Part shown: piece after piece, positions 1 through 6,630 of the stretch
Position numbering within the stretch: position 1 is the stretch's first letter
How the letters are laid out: each line of letters begins with the position of its first letter
Source of the DNA: Rhizobium sp. Q54
Lineage (GTDB): Bacteria; Pseudomonadota; Alphaproteobacteria; Rhizobiales; Beijerinckiaceae
Assembly (NCBI GenBank): GCA_945901195.1
Contig: CAMDKB010000023.1
Location: 1-18,607, forward strand
DNA: 18,607 nt
Reading direction: 5' to 3'
Program-made: the position numbers and the translations under genes
The notes under the pieces: model-generated
Seen by the model: only the letters and a program-made list of their open reading frames with translations
What the model was told of the DNA's origin: nothing
Database searches by the model: none

Positions 1-97
1 AAAGGTGCGGGTAACCGGAATCGAAGATGCAACGATATTGATGGTAGAGCAGGCTTGATCTGCCCAGTTAGGGCGTTCCCCAAAACCTATCGCACCC

Positions 98-1096
98 TCA
101 TGGTCGCCGGCGGACGTTTTCGATCACGGTTTGCGCCTCGACAAGCGCATCATATTCTTCGCGCGTCCCGGGGATAAACGCATCGAAGGCTGCCCAGAAC
201 TGACCGCGAATATCGTCCTTTTCCATCAAGATTTCATGCCGTCCGCGAGAGAGCATGATCATCCGGCCAGCTTTCAGGCGCGAAGCAAAGCGCTCCATCA
301 CGTGCAGATCGACGATACGGTCGGCGGCCCCTGCGACGATCAGGATTGGCGTATGCGTCCGGCGCGGATATTCGGGATCAGCAAATTCATCGAAGATGGC
401 AAAGGCGCCATCAATCCAGCCAATGGTTGGGTCACCTATCGCCAGGTGTGGTCCCGCCGCGACGATCGCGCTGTTGCGCGCGTAACGGTGAGGATCGGAT
501 GTAAGCTTGTTGTCCCGGAAGGGGCGCGTCAGCATTGCTGTTTCGCCGCCGCGGGGGATGAACGCCCCACCCAGACCTGTCAGGTCGAGAATTTTAGCAA
601 TGCCCCGCAGCAAGCCGGGAAATTTCAGCCCGTGCAATTCCAGCATCGGCGCAGTCAACACGATCCGCTCAAAGGGCGAACGAACAGCCCGTGCCTGGCG
701 GATCAGGATTGCCCCGCCCATGGAATGACCAAGGGCGAACCAGGGCTCCGGACAAAACGGTATCAGCACCTGATCGAGGATCGCATCGAGATCGCGCTCA
801 TATAGCGAAAAATCATCGATATGGCCTTTGCGGGAATTATCGAGTTCGCGACCGGATAAACCCTGCCCGCGCCAGTCGAAGGCGACCACTGTCAGCCCCC
901 GCTTGAGTAAATCCCCCACCGTCTCGAAATATTTTTCGATGAATTCGGCCCGCCCCTGCGCGATCACCACCGTCCCGCGCGAGCGGCCTTCGGGATGCCA
1001 CCGCGCCGTACGCAACGTCATCCCATCCACCGCGCGAATGATTGCCACATTCGCACCCGGCGGAACGGGATTATCTGGGGTGAGGATAAGATCCAT
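98..1096 (-). CDS. Alpha/beta hydrolase, PldB / monoacylglycerol lipase-like
   Basis: This 332-residue cytoplasmic protein looks like a serine hydrolase of the Hydrolase_4 (serine aminopeptidase S33 / lysophospholipase PldB) group. The nucleophile elbow GHSMGG is at residues 123-128, with Ser125. The acid is probably Asp259 in GAADRIV, and the base His287 in GRHEIL. The oxyanion-loop region is around residues 45-50 (IAQGRAE), and DWRGQGLSG near 74-82 is typical of the family. Members cleave lysophospholipids or monoacylglycerols, but the true substrate cannot be read from the sequence. There is no signal peptide or membrane segment. The ATG at 1096 gives a normal family length; its ribosome site (AAGAGA about 12 bases upstream) is weak. 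It lies 42 bp downstream of a second hydrolase on the same strand, so the two may be co-transcribed. No clear terminator is visible in the 97 bases that follow it. Confidence 0.85.
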   Translation of the reverse strand: MDLILTPDNPVPPGANVAIIRAVDGMTLRTARWHPEGRSRGTVVIAQGRAEFIEKYFETVGDLLKRGLTVVAFDWRGQGLSGRELDNSRKGHIDDFSLYERDLDAILDQVLIPFCPEPWFALGHSMGGAILIRQARAVRSPFERIVLTAPMLELHGLKFPGLLRGIAKILDLTGLGGAFIPRGGETAMLTRPFRDNKLTSDPHRYARNSAIVAAGPHLAIGDPTIGWIDGAFAIFDEFADPEYPRRTHTPILIVAGAADRIVDLHVMERFASRLKAGRMIMLSRGRHEILMEKDDIRGQFWAAFDAFIPGTREEYDALVEAQTVIENVRRRP

Positions 1097-1138
1097 ACTT
1101 TATGTCGATCTCTTGCAGCTACCTTGTTGCTGACATAA

Positions 1139-2035
1139 CTAGCTCTGCACGGTCATCAAACGTTGCGCCGCCCGACCAAACAGACCCAGGGGATTATGCA
1201 ACGCCTCCAGCATTTCGAAATGGTTCGTGCCGTCAGCGACGATCAATTCGTGGGGCTTGCCTGCCGCTACAAGCGCCTGCGCAAAAGCTGAAGTCTGACG
1301 CTGGAATTCCGGCGATTCCAGCTTACCATATCCCAGCAGAATCGGACAGTGAACATTCTCCAGCCGCCCGATCGCACTGAGACGTTCAATGGTCTCAGGC
1401 GTGAACCGTACATATTCAGAACGCTTGGAAAGCGCCACCGGCGTCATGTCGTACATGCCTGACAACAACGCAGCGCCTTTGATGACATTGGCTGGCAGAC
1501 CGAAATCTTTTGCCCAGTCCGTCACGACAGCGCAGCCGGCCAGGTGCGCACCCGACGAATGACCGGCGAGGAACAGACGCTCCCCATTGGCTCCGAGCAT
1601 GCCGGCGTTGCGCGCTATCCAGGCAACGCCGTGGCGCACTTGGGACGCCATGGTCAGCAGATTACCGTCGACTTCGTCGATATTGTTGAAATCGAGCACG
1701 GCGCAATTCAGCCCAAAACCCACGAATGTATCGGCCAGATGAGCGAAATTGCGCGCCACGCCGCTACGCCAAGCGCCGCCATGAACGAAGATCGCAATCC
1801 CGGCCCCCGGTTTCCCGCAGGCGTAATAATCAAGGCCTTCAATGGGCTTGTCGCCATAGGTGAGACGCCGTGGCTTCAGACGCGCAAAGGCCTCCTCCGA
1901 AGCCGCATTGCGGCGCGCATGCACCGCTTTCTGGTTAGGTGCCCAAATGGCCTGATCATAGGCGTCGTCGAGCGCGGCCTGATCCATGTCCAGCCACACT
2001 TTTGCTCCCGCTGTGTTCACCGCTCCGTCTGCCAT
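1139..2035 (-). CDS. Alpha/beta hydrolase, arylformamidase (KynB)-like esterase
   Basis: This 298-residue hydrolase is of the alpha/beta hydrolase-3 / kynurenine formamidase-like type. The oxyanion motif HGGAW is at residues 85-89, the nucleophile motif GHSSGAHL at 158-165 (Ser160), and the probable base is His272 in GTNHFEML. The acid position falls in GKLESPEF (Glu240 or Glu243), where many relatives have Asp. The N-terminal segment with WLDMDQAALDDAYDQ resembles bacterial proteins annotated as esterase or arylformamidase. No other kynurenine-pathway gene is nearby, so N-formylkynurenine hydrolysis is only one option. The frame is open further upstream to a TTG at 2098. I prefer the ATG at 2035 because GAGG lies about 5 bases before it and the added residues look non-conserved. 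No signal peptide is visible. It precedes the PldB-like hydrolase by 103 bp on the same strand. Confidence 0.8.
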   Translation of the reverse strand: MADGAVNTAGAKVWLDMDQAALDDAYDQAIWAPNQKAVHARRNAASEEAFARLKPRRLTYGDKPIEGLDYYACGKPGAGIAIFVHGGAWRSGVARNFAHLADTFVGFGLNCAVLDFNNIDEVDGNLLTMASQVRHGVAWIARNAGMLGANGERLFLAGHSSGAHLAGCAVVTDWAKDFGLPANVIKGAALLSGMYDMTPVALSKRSEYVRFTPETIERLSAIGRLENVHCPILLGYGKLESPEFQRQTSAFAQALVAAGKPHELIVADGTNHFEMLEALHNPLGLFGRAAQRLMTVQS

Positions 2036-2124
2036 TGCCGCCTCTGCCGATTTGCTTTTGACAATATTGCGACGCCCGGCCAGCAAGAGCAACGGCAAAA
2101 GTTCCCGCAGGATTATTCAAGTCA

Positions 2125-2139
2125 TGCCATAAAATGGCA
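2125..2139. repeat. Perfect short inverted repeat between cysN and the esterase gene
   Basis: TGCCAT-AAA-ATGGCA is a perfect 6-bp inverted repeat with a 3-base loop. It lies about 60 bases beyond the cysN stop and about 90 bases before the esterase start. It could be a weak transcription-ending hairpin for the cys operon or an operator for the hydrolase pair. There is no T-run on either side, so neither role is established. Confidence 0.35.
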
Positions 2140-2198
2140 GGCCACGGTCGCCTGGAGCGTTCGGGATGAAGCTCAACCAGATCAAGCGAAACCCGCCG

Positions 2199-3842
2199 CT
2201 AGATGCCGCCACCCTGATCATTGGTATCGGCAGGACGAGCCCTGCGGTTCCAGTAATTGCGATGCAGGGAGAACAACAGCGGCCGCACGACAAGATCCGC
2301 CAGCGCGATGAAGAACGCAACGCTTGCGCTCCCGCTGATCGCCCAGCCAATCAGGAACAGGCACACAGAGGTCAGCGCTCGCCAGGCCATTTCGGCTTCC
2401 AAGCGCAGGCGCGTCGTAGATCCGGAAATACCGACGAACCCTTCAACCCAAAGACGAAGGGCAGCAGAAACACCAGCGGGAACGGCCACGGCCGGTAATC
2501 CGGCGCCCTTGGCCGGCGATGCTTCGTCGATCATGCCGATGGCGAGAGTCTCATTGCTGAACCTGTCGATCAGGATGAACCCTCCGAGCATCTTGTTAGT
2601 CCTGTAGCGCGTGACGACAAGCGGCTTGTCGAGCGCCAATGTCACCCGCGCGACGCCATTCATCGGAATGAATTCGGCTGGCTGCGGCCTGAAATCCTCA
2701 ATGTTGAGAAGATGATGAAGTGTATCTACACGCGCCTGCACGGAAGATGAAGCCAGCTTGATGATAAAGCGCGAACCAACCAGCGCGGGTGCAGCCGACG
2801 TCCAGATTACATGAGCGGACACCTGGGCGAGTACTTCGGCCGACTTGGTTCTTGGTGTGGCCATGATGTCGCCGCGCGATATGTCGATTTCGCTGGTCAA
2901 AGCCAGCGTGACGGCTTGCCCGGCGACAGCTTCGTCAAGATCGCCATCGGCGGTGACGATACGTGCGATGCGGCTCGTCTGCTTGCCCGGCATCGCCATG
3001 ATTTCATCGCCCGGCCTTACCGAGCCCGACGCAATAGTTCCGGAAAAGCCACGAAACGTATGATCGGGCCGGTTGACCCATTGCACGGGGAAGAGCAGAT
3101 CGCTGCTCGCCACGTCCTTGTTCTCAGCGTCGATATCTTCCAGATAGGCCAGCAAGGACGACCCTGCGTACCAGGGCGTTTTTGTTGAAGGCTTGGTGAC
3201 ATTGTCGCCACCGCGCGCCGACAGCGGAATATAGACAACCGACAAGAAATCGAGTCCCGCCGACACTGCCTTGAAATCCGCCACGATCTTGTCGAACACG
3301 CCCTTGTCGAAACCGACCAGATCCATCTTGTTGATGGCGACAATGATGTGCCGCACACGCAGCATGGAATTGATGAAGGCGTGGCGGCGTGTCTGCGGCA
3401 GAATACCCTTGCGCGCATCGACAAGCAGAATTGCGACATCAGCAGTGGATGCGCCGGTCGCCATGTTTCGCGTATATTGTTCATGGCCGGGCGTATCAGC
3501 GACAATGAACGCACGCCGTGGTGTCGAGAAGTAGCGATAGGCGACATCGATGGTTATGCCCTGCTCACGCTCTGCGCTCAGACCATCGACAAGCAGGGCA
3601 AAGTCGAGATTCTCCCCGTCGGTGCCAAATTTTTTCGAATCCTTTTCCAGCGATTCCAGCTGGTCTTCAAACACAGCGCCACATTCATAGAGCATGCGGC
3701 CTATCAGCGTCGACTTGCCGTCATCGACAGAACCGCACGTGAGAAAGCGCAGCAAGGACTGAGGCGCTGAGGAAGCAAGAGCGGCAAGCTGCACGGCAGG
3801 CTGCGCGGCATCGGCAAGATCACCCGAAACAGGAGCATTCAT
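2199..3842 (-). CDS. cysN: Sulfate adenylyltransferase subunit 1 (CysN) with C-terminal DUF2061-like membrane domain
   Basis: This is the GTPase subunit of ATP sulfurylase, which couples GTP hydrolysis to APS formation by CysD. Translation-factor GTPase motifs are intact: P-loop GSVDDGKST at residues 37-45, DTPGH at 116-120 and NKMD at 171-174. Beta-barrel domains follow, from about 245 to 440. The typical CysN ends near residue 440-475. Here another ~75 residues follow, containing two hydrophobic stretches (about 487-502 and 506-524) with WRALT, a Gly-Ser turn, and HRNYWNRR at 527-534. This pattern matches DUF2061 (PF09834), a small predicted membrane domain. There is no CysC (APS kinase) domain. 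The ATG overlaps the cysD stop as TGATG and is preceded by a strong AGGAGG inside the cysD 3' end (complement of about 3853-3859), implying translational coupling. The CysN call is firm; the DUF2061 assignment is by pattern only. Confidence 0.95.
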   Translation of the reverse strand: MNAPVSGDLADAAQPAVQLAALASSAPQSLLRFLTCGSVDDGKSTLIGRMLYECGAVFEDQLESLEKDSKKFGTDGENLDFALLVDGLSAEREQGITIDVAYRYFSTPRRAFIVADTPGHEQYTRNMATGASTADVAILLVDARKGILPQTRRHAFINSMLRVRHIIVAINKMDLVGFDKGVFDKIVADFKAVSAGLDFLSVVYIPLSARGGDNVTKPSTKTPWYAGSSLLAYLEDIDAENKDVASSDLLFPVQWVNRPDHTFRGFSGTIASGSVRPGDEIMAMPGKQTSRIARIVTADGDLDEAVAGQAVTLALTSEIDISRGDIMATPRTKSAEVLAQVSAHVIWTSAAPALVGSRFIIKLASSSVQARVDTLHHLLNIEDFRPQPAEFIPMNGVARVTLALDKPLVVTRYRTNKMLGGFILIDRFSNETLAIGMIDEASPAKGAGLPAVAVPAGVSAALRLWVEGFVGISGSTTRLRLEAEMAWRALTSVCLFLIGWAISGSASVAFFIALADLVVRPLLFSLHRNYWNRRARPADTNDQGGGI

Positions 3843-4744
3843 CAGAAATAGCCCTCCTGCTTTTTCTGTTCCATCGAGCCGGAGCCGTCATGATCGATCG
3901 CGCGGCCCTGCCGCTCCGATACGCGCGAAGACCGCATTTCCTGAATGATTTCGGGCAGGCTTGCAGCATCGCTCTCAACTGCGCCAGTCAGTGGATAGCA
4001 GCCCAGCGTACGAAAGCGAACCATCCGCTCTTGGACTTTTTCGCCGGGGCGCAATTTCATGCGATCATCGTCCACCATGATCAGCATGTTGTCGCGCTCA
4101 ACAACGGGACGCCTGGCGGCAAAATACAGCGGCACGACCGGAATGTTCTCCAATGCAACATAATCCCACACGTCGTTTTCGGTCCAGTTCGAGATGGGGA
4201 ATACGCGAAAGCTTTCGCCGGGACGTTTGCGCGTGTTGTAAAGCTGCCAGGGCTCTGGCCTCTGGTTCTTCGGGTCCCAACGATGTTCAGCCGAACGCAG
4301 GGAAAAAACCCGCTCCTTGGCGCGCGATTTTTCCTCGTCCCGCCGCGCGCCACCAAAAGCCGCATCGTATTTGTATTTGTCGAGCGCCTGTTTCAGACCC
4401 TCCGTCTTCATCACATCTGTATGCAGTCGCGAACCGGAATCAAACGGATTGACCCCCGCTTTCACACCGTCTTCGTTGATGTGCACGATGAGATTGATGC
4501 CAAGATCCTTCACCCGCTGGTCACGAAACGTGATCATTTCGCGAAACTTCCACGTCGTATCCACGTGAAGCAACGGAAACGGCGGCTTGCCCGGATAAAA
4601 CGCCTTCATCGCCAGATGCAGCAGAACCGAGGAATCCTTGCCGATGGAATACAGCATCACAGGATTGTCACAGGTCGCCGAGACCTCACGGATGATATGG
4701 ATGCTTTCAGCTTCCAGTTTTTGTAAATGTGTCAGCTGAATCAT
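3842..4744 (-). CDS. cysD: Sulfate adenylyltransferase subunit 2 (CysD)
   Basis: This is the catalytic subunit of ATP sulfurylase (ATP + sulfate to APS + PPi), 300 residues, the usual family length. The PP-loop of the N-type ATP pyrophosphatase fold is seen in YSIGKDSSVL (GKDSS at 35-39). Typical CysD blocks follow: LLHVDTTWKFREM, FGGARRDEEKSRAKER, FPISNWTENDVWDY and, near the C-terminus, RFRTLGCYPLTGAVES. The C-terminal tail ends in KKQEGYF, as in most CysD proteins. An in-frame upstream extension to 4900 is open but runs antiparallel to no conserved CysD sequence and lies wholly inside cysH. The ATG at 4744 overlaps the cysH stop as ATGA, the normal arrangement in a coupled operon. It acts as a complex with CysN, encoded immediately downstream. 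Confidence 0.97.
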   Translation of the reverse strand: MIQLTHLQKLEAESIHIIREVSATCDNPVMLYSIGKDSSVLLHLAMKAFYPGKPPFPLLHVDTTWKFREMITFRDQRVKDLGINLIVHINEDGVKAGVNPFDSGSRLHTDVMKTEGLKQALDKYKYDAAFGGARRDEEKSRAKERVFSLRSAEHRWDPKNQRPEPWQLYNTRKRPGESFRVFPISNWTENDVWDYVALENIPVVPLYFAARRPVVERDNMLIMVDDDRMKLRPGEKVQERMVRFRTLGCYPLTGAVESDAASLPEIIQEMRSSRVSERQGRAIDHDGSGSMEQKKQEGYF

Positions 4745-5508
4745 TTGTGCAATGTTTCCGGATTTGCGGCCTTGGCCCGAATGAGGCGGCCATCGGCGTC
4801 GACATGCAGGCCGCATTCCTTGGCGTCTTCCTGTTCCCACCACCAGCGCCCCGCGCGTTCCGGTTCGCCCGGTGCAATCGCCCGCGTGCAGGGCGCGCAT
4901 CCGATAGACAGAAAGCCCTTCGCATGCAGCGGACTCACCGGCACATTTTCGCGCGCGGCAAAGTCGGCAATCCTCTCGCGTGTCCAGTCGAACAGCGGAC
5001 TGAACTTGATCAACCCCCGGGCAGTATCAAGAGCCACAGCTTCCATGCCGGCCCGGTTTTGCGAAGCGTCCGCGCGCAGCCCTGTTACCCAGGCAGACGC
5101 CCCGGCCAGCGCACGGCCCAGTGGCTCAACCTTGCGCACTTCACAACAGGCGTGACGCGACTCTAGCGAATTATAAAAACCATCTATCCCCTGCTTGGCG
5201 ACCAGCGCTTCCAGCGCGTCGCCCTTGCCGTAATAGGGCCGGATGCTCACGCCATAGCGGTCTTCCGTATCGCGCCAGAGCGTATAGGTTTCGGGAAACA
5301 TGCGTCCGGTGTCGAGCGTGACAATGTCGATATCAATCCGGGCTTCCCCAATCAGATGCGTGATGACCTGATCTTCAAGGCCAAGACTTGTCGTGAAGAC
5401 GACGCGGCCAGGAACCTGCGCACGCAGGGCTTTCAGCCGTTCGGTAGGGTTCTGGGCCAAAAATTCAGCCGCAAGATGTGCGGCCGCAGCTTGAAACTCC
5501 GTGCTCAT
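4741..5508 (-). CDS. cysH: Assimilatory adenylylsulfate (APS) reductase, CysH family with 4Fe-4S cysteines
   Basis: This 255-residue member of the PAPS/APS reductase family reduces adenylylsulfate to sulfite with thioredoxin. The PP-loop-like SLGLEDQV is at residues 41-48, with TGLRAD at 142-147 and a substrate-loop region around LDTGRMFPET. The two cysteine pairs C121-C122 (ACCEVRK) and C204-x2-C207 (GCAPC) are the 4Fe-4S ligands that separate APS reductases from the E. coli-type PAPS reductase. The catalytic cysteine is C232 in ECGLH. The enzyme therefore probably uses APS directly, which fits the lack of an APS kinase (CysC) in this operon. It is the first gene of cysH-cysD-cysN; its stop overlaps the cysD start by four bases (ATGA). 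The start ATG at 5508 is preceded by CTTTAGGATG, where AGGA is a poorly spaced ribosome site that may be masked by leader structure. Confidence 0.95.
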   Translation of the reverse strand: MSTEFQAAAAHLAAEFLAQNPTERLKALRAQVPGRVVFTTSLGLEDQVITHLIGEARIDIDIVTLDTGRMFPETYTLWRDTEDRYGVSIRPYYGKGDALEALVAKQGIDGFYNSLESRHACCEVRKVEPLGRALAGASAWVTGLRADASQNRAGMEAVALDTARGLIKFSPLFDWTRERIADFAARENVPVSPLHAKGFLSIGCAPCTRAIAPGEPERAGRWWWEQEDAKECGLHVDADGRLIRAKAANPETLHK

Positions 5509-5587
5509 CCTAAAGCGCCCTCACATATTGGAGGCTGACGGCCCCATCCTCGAGGCGAGACGCTTTAGTCCGGGCATACCCGCCCGG
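5506..5587 (-). promoter_or_regulatory. Putative cysH leader structure that could mask the ribosome-binding region
   Basis: In mRNA sense (minus strand) three elements precede cysH. A hairpin CCGGGC-GGGTAT-GCCCGG spans 5587 to 5570. CTAAAGCG at 5568-5561 is the perfect complement of CGCTTTAG at 5517-5510. Between them GGGGC-CGTCA-GCCTC can form an inner hairpin with one G-U pair. CGCTTTAG runs straight into GATG, where ATG is the cysH start, so the 8-bp pairing would hide the TTTAGGA ribosome-site region. This suggests translation control of the sulfate operon. No match to a riboswitch class that I know (including SAM-II and cobalamin) could be made. Confidence 0.4.
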
Positions 5588-5716
5588 CGCATTAAGGCAG
5601 CGGCCCTGAGTGGCCAGCCATTCAGGATCGACCCCTGTCAGCCTGCACGGTGCCCGCAAGCTCAGACTATACCTGAGGCTTCGCAATAACCATTTGATAT
5701 TGCTGGAAAACACCAT
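5510..5716 (-). CDS. Possible 68-residue small protein upstream of cysH (unrecognised)
   Basis: An ATG-initiated frame runs from 5716 to a TAG at 5510, one base before the cysH start codon. The product is basic and has motifs CRLTG and GRCLN, with two cysteines at about residues 24 and 39; I do not recognise a family. AGG about nine bases before the ATG could serve as a weak ribosome site. Its placement next to cysH would suit an operon partner. Codon use is less biased than in cysH (several AGG, CGA, TTA, GGG codons), and the same DNA contains several inverted repeats, so it may instead be a structured untranslated leader. Either reading is possible; a real protein is somewhat less likely than not. 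Confidence 0.35.
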   Translation of the reverse strand: MVFSSNIKWLLRSLRYSLSLRAPCRLTGVDPEWLATQGRCLNAPGGYARTKASRLEDGAVSLQYVRAL

Positions 5717-5914
5717 GATTTGCCTGCCTTCTCCCGCGCCGCCATCCTCGGCGATGCAGCGGCAGAATTGTTTGTTATAACGAACATTATGAACTATATA
5801 ACATACATTGAGATAATATCTATAACGGATTGGAAAATAAAATAAATTACTTTTTTGTTTTGTATATATTCAACGAGACTGGGTAATTCGCGGTCTTGGC
5901 TGTGGGTCGCCCCC
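5717..5914. promoter_or_regulatory. AT-rich divergent region between cysH operon and heat-shock unit
   Basis: From about 5765 to 5875 the DNA is strikingly AT-rich in an otherwise GC-rich window, with TTTTTTG runs and several TATAAT-like words on both strands. It must hold the promoter for the leftward cysH operon. A near-perfect 14-bp palindrome, TTTGTTATAACGAA (5771-5784, one mismatched pair around the core GTTATAAC), is a candidate operator. No coding sequence is supported here. A second TATAAC word occurs at about 5821-5826. I cannot assign a specific promoter pair for the minus strand. Confidence 0.45.
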
Positions 5915-5942
5915 CTTGAACGCAATAAAACCCTCCCCACAT
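5915..5942 (+). promoter_or_regulatory. Sigma-32 (RpoH)-type heat-shock promoter
   Basis: CTTGAA (5915-5920), a 14-base spacer and CCCCACAT (5935-5942) fit the RpoH consensus CTTGAA-N13-15-CCCCATnT well. Transcription would start near 5949, giving an untranslated leader of about 128 bases before the small heat shock gene at 6077. This leader contains the predicted thermometer hairpins. Confidence 0.8.
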
Positions 5943-5981
5943 CAGTCCTGCGCGGGCCATACCGGACGCGCAAATCCGAAC

Positions 5982-6072
5982 GGCGATCCATTCGCCCGGA
6001 CCGAAAGTATTCGCCTTATGGGAATACCGCCGGTGCACTGGGTTCCGCTCATGTCGCTTCTCAGGAGGATGT
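5982..6072 (+). ncRNA. ROSE-type RNA thermometer in the hsp20 5' leader
   Basis: Three hairpins can be drawn. The first is GGCGA-TCCAT-TCGCC (5982-5996). The second is GTATTC...GAATAC (6007-6012 with 6022-6027). The last (6051-6072) is formed by ATGTCGCTTC, loop TCA, and GGAGGATGT, which contains the ribosome-binding site. The last hairpin pairs C6060-G6064, U6059-G6065, U6058-A6066, C6057-G6067, C6055-G6068 and U6054-A6069, then two G-U pairs and A-U, with G6056 bulged. The strand opposite the ribosome site carries UCGCU, which fits the conserved UYGCU of ROSE elements with their characteristic extra G. Such elements block translation at low temperature and melt on heat shock. They are known from rhizobial small heat shock genes. 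Confidence 0.8.
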
Positions 6073-6076
6073 GAAA

Positions 6077-6535
6077 ATGCGTTACGATCTGTCACCACTC
6101 TACCGCTCGACCATTGGCTTCGACCGCCTGTTTTCCATGCTGGATCAGGTTTCCGGACCAGAGGCGGCAAACACCTACCCGCCCTATAATATCGAGCGCA
6201 CAGCCGAAGATGCCTATCGTATCACTTTGGCGGTTGCTGGCTTTGGCGAAACCGAAATCGCCATCGAGCAGAAGGAGAATGTACTCTCCATTCGCGGCTC
6301 GAAGGAAACAAACGCAGAGGGCGCGAAGAAGGAATTTCTCTATCAGGGCATTGCCGGGCGTTCTTTCGAACGCCGCTTCCAGCTCGCTGACCACGTTCAT
6401 GTGACGGGCGCCAATCTGGAAAACGGACTGCTCCACGTTTCGCTCGTGCGCGAAATTCCAGAAGCCGCAAAGCCCCGCCGAATTCCCGTCGGCAATGGCA
6501 AGGTCATTGAGACTGAGGTCAAACAGGCGGCGTAA
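6077..6535 (+). CDS. hsp20: Small heat shock protein, Hsp20 / alpha-crystallin family (class A, IbpA-like)
   Basis: This 152-residue ATP-independent holdase chaperone is of the rhizobial class-A type. The N-terminus MRYDLSPLYRSTIGFDRLF is the usual class-A start. The alpha-crystallin domain runs from about residue 33 (YPPYNIER) to about 128, with VAGFGETEI, the LLHVSLVREIPE block, and a C-terminal tail containing an I/L-x-I/V-like motif (RIPV). The frame is open upstream to 5855, but the ATG at 6077 is chosen because AGGAGGA (6063-6069) lies seven bases before it and the protein then matches family length. It has its own RpoH promoter and ROSE leader, and it stands alone, divergent from cysH and convergent with a secreted protein gene. 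Expression should be heat-induced at both transcription and translation. Confidence 0.95.
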   Translation: MRYDLSPLYRSTIGFDRLFSMLDQVSGPEAANTYPPYNIERTAEDAYRITLAVAGFGETEIAIEQKENVLSIRGSKETNAEGAKKEFLYQGIAGRSFERRFQLADHVHVTGANLENGLLHVSLVREIPEAAKPRRIPVGNGKVIETEVKQAA

Positions 6536-6561
6536 ATAAGCGAAGTTTACCATCTGATTTG

Positions 6562-6589
6562 CGAAGGGCGTCCGCGAGGACGCCCTTCG
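6562..6589. terminator. 12-bp hairpin between convergent genes, probable bidirectional terminator
   Basis: CGAAGGGCGTCC and GGACGCCCTTCG form a perfect 12-bp stem around a GCGA tetraloop (GNRA type). It lies 27 bases beyond the hsp20 stop and about 40 bases beyond the stop of the opposing gene, so it can serve both. There is no T-run after the stem on either strand, so it may act as an RNA 3'-end stabiliser or a weak terminator. Confidence 0.7.
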
Positions 6590-6630
6590 GCTTCCATCAA
6601 TACGATTTGCAGGCAGCCTTTTGCGTTGGC

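Noticed and set aside
10..60. tRNA-like words (GGTAGAGCA; a T-loop-like CGGAATCGAA on the other strand)
   Set aside because: The words lie on opposite strands in the wrong order and no acceptor or T stem can be paired.
1544..2311. A 255-codon plus-strand frame over the esterase gene
   Set aside because: The minus-strand frame has clear alpha/beta hydrolase motifs; the plus frame has none.
4745..4900. Upstream in-frame extension of cysD to an ATG-like start inside cysH
   Set aside because: The 52 added residues are low-quality shadow sequence of cysH; CysD proteins begin at the ATGA overlap.
5590..5640. GCCACT in the cysH leader as a cobalamin riboswitch element
   Set aside because: The other required boxes of that riboswitch are absent.
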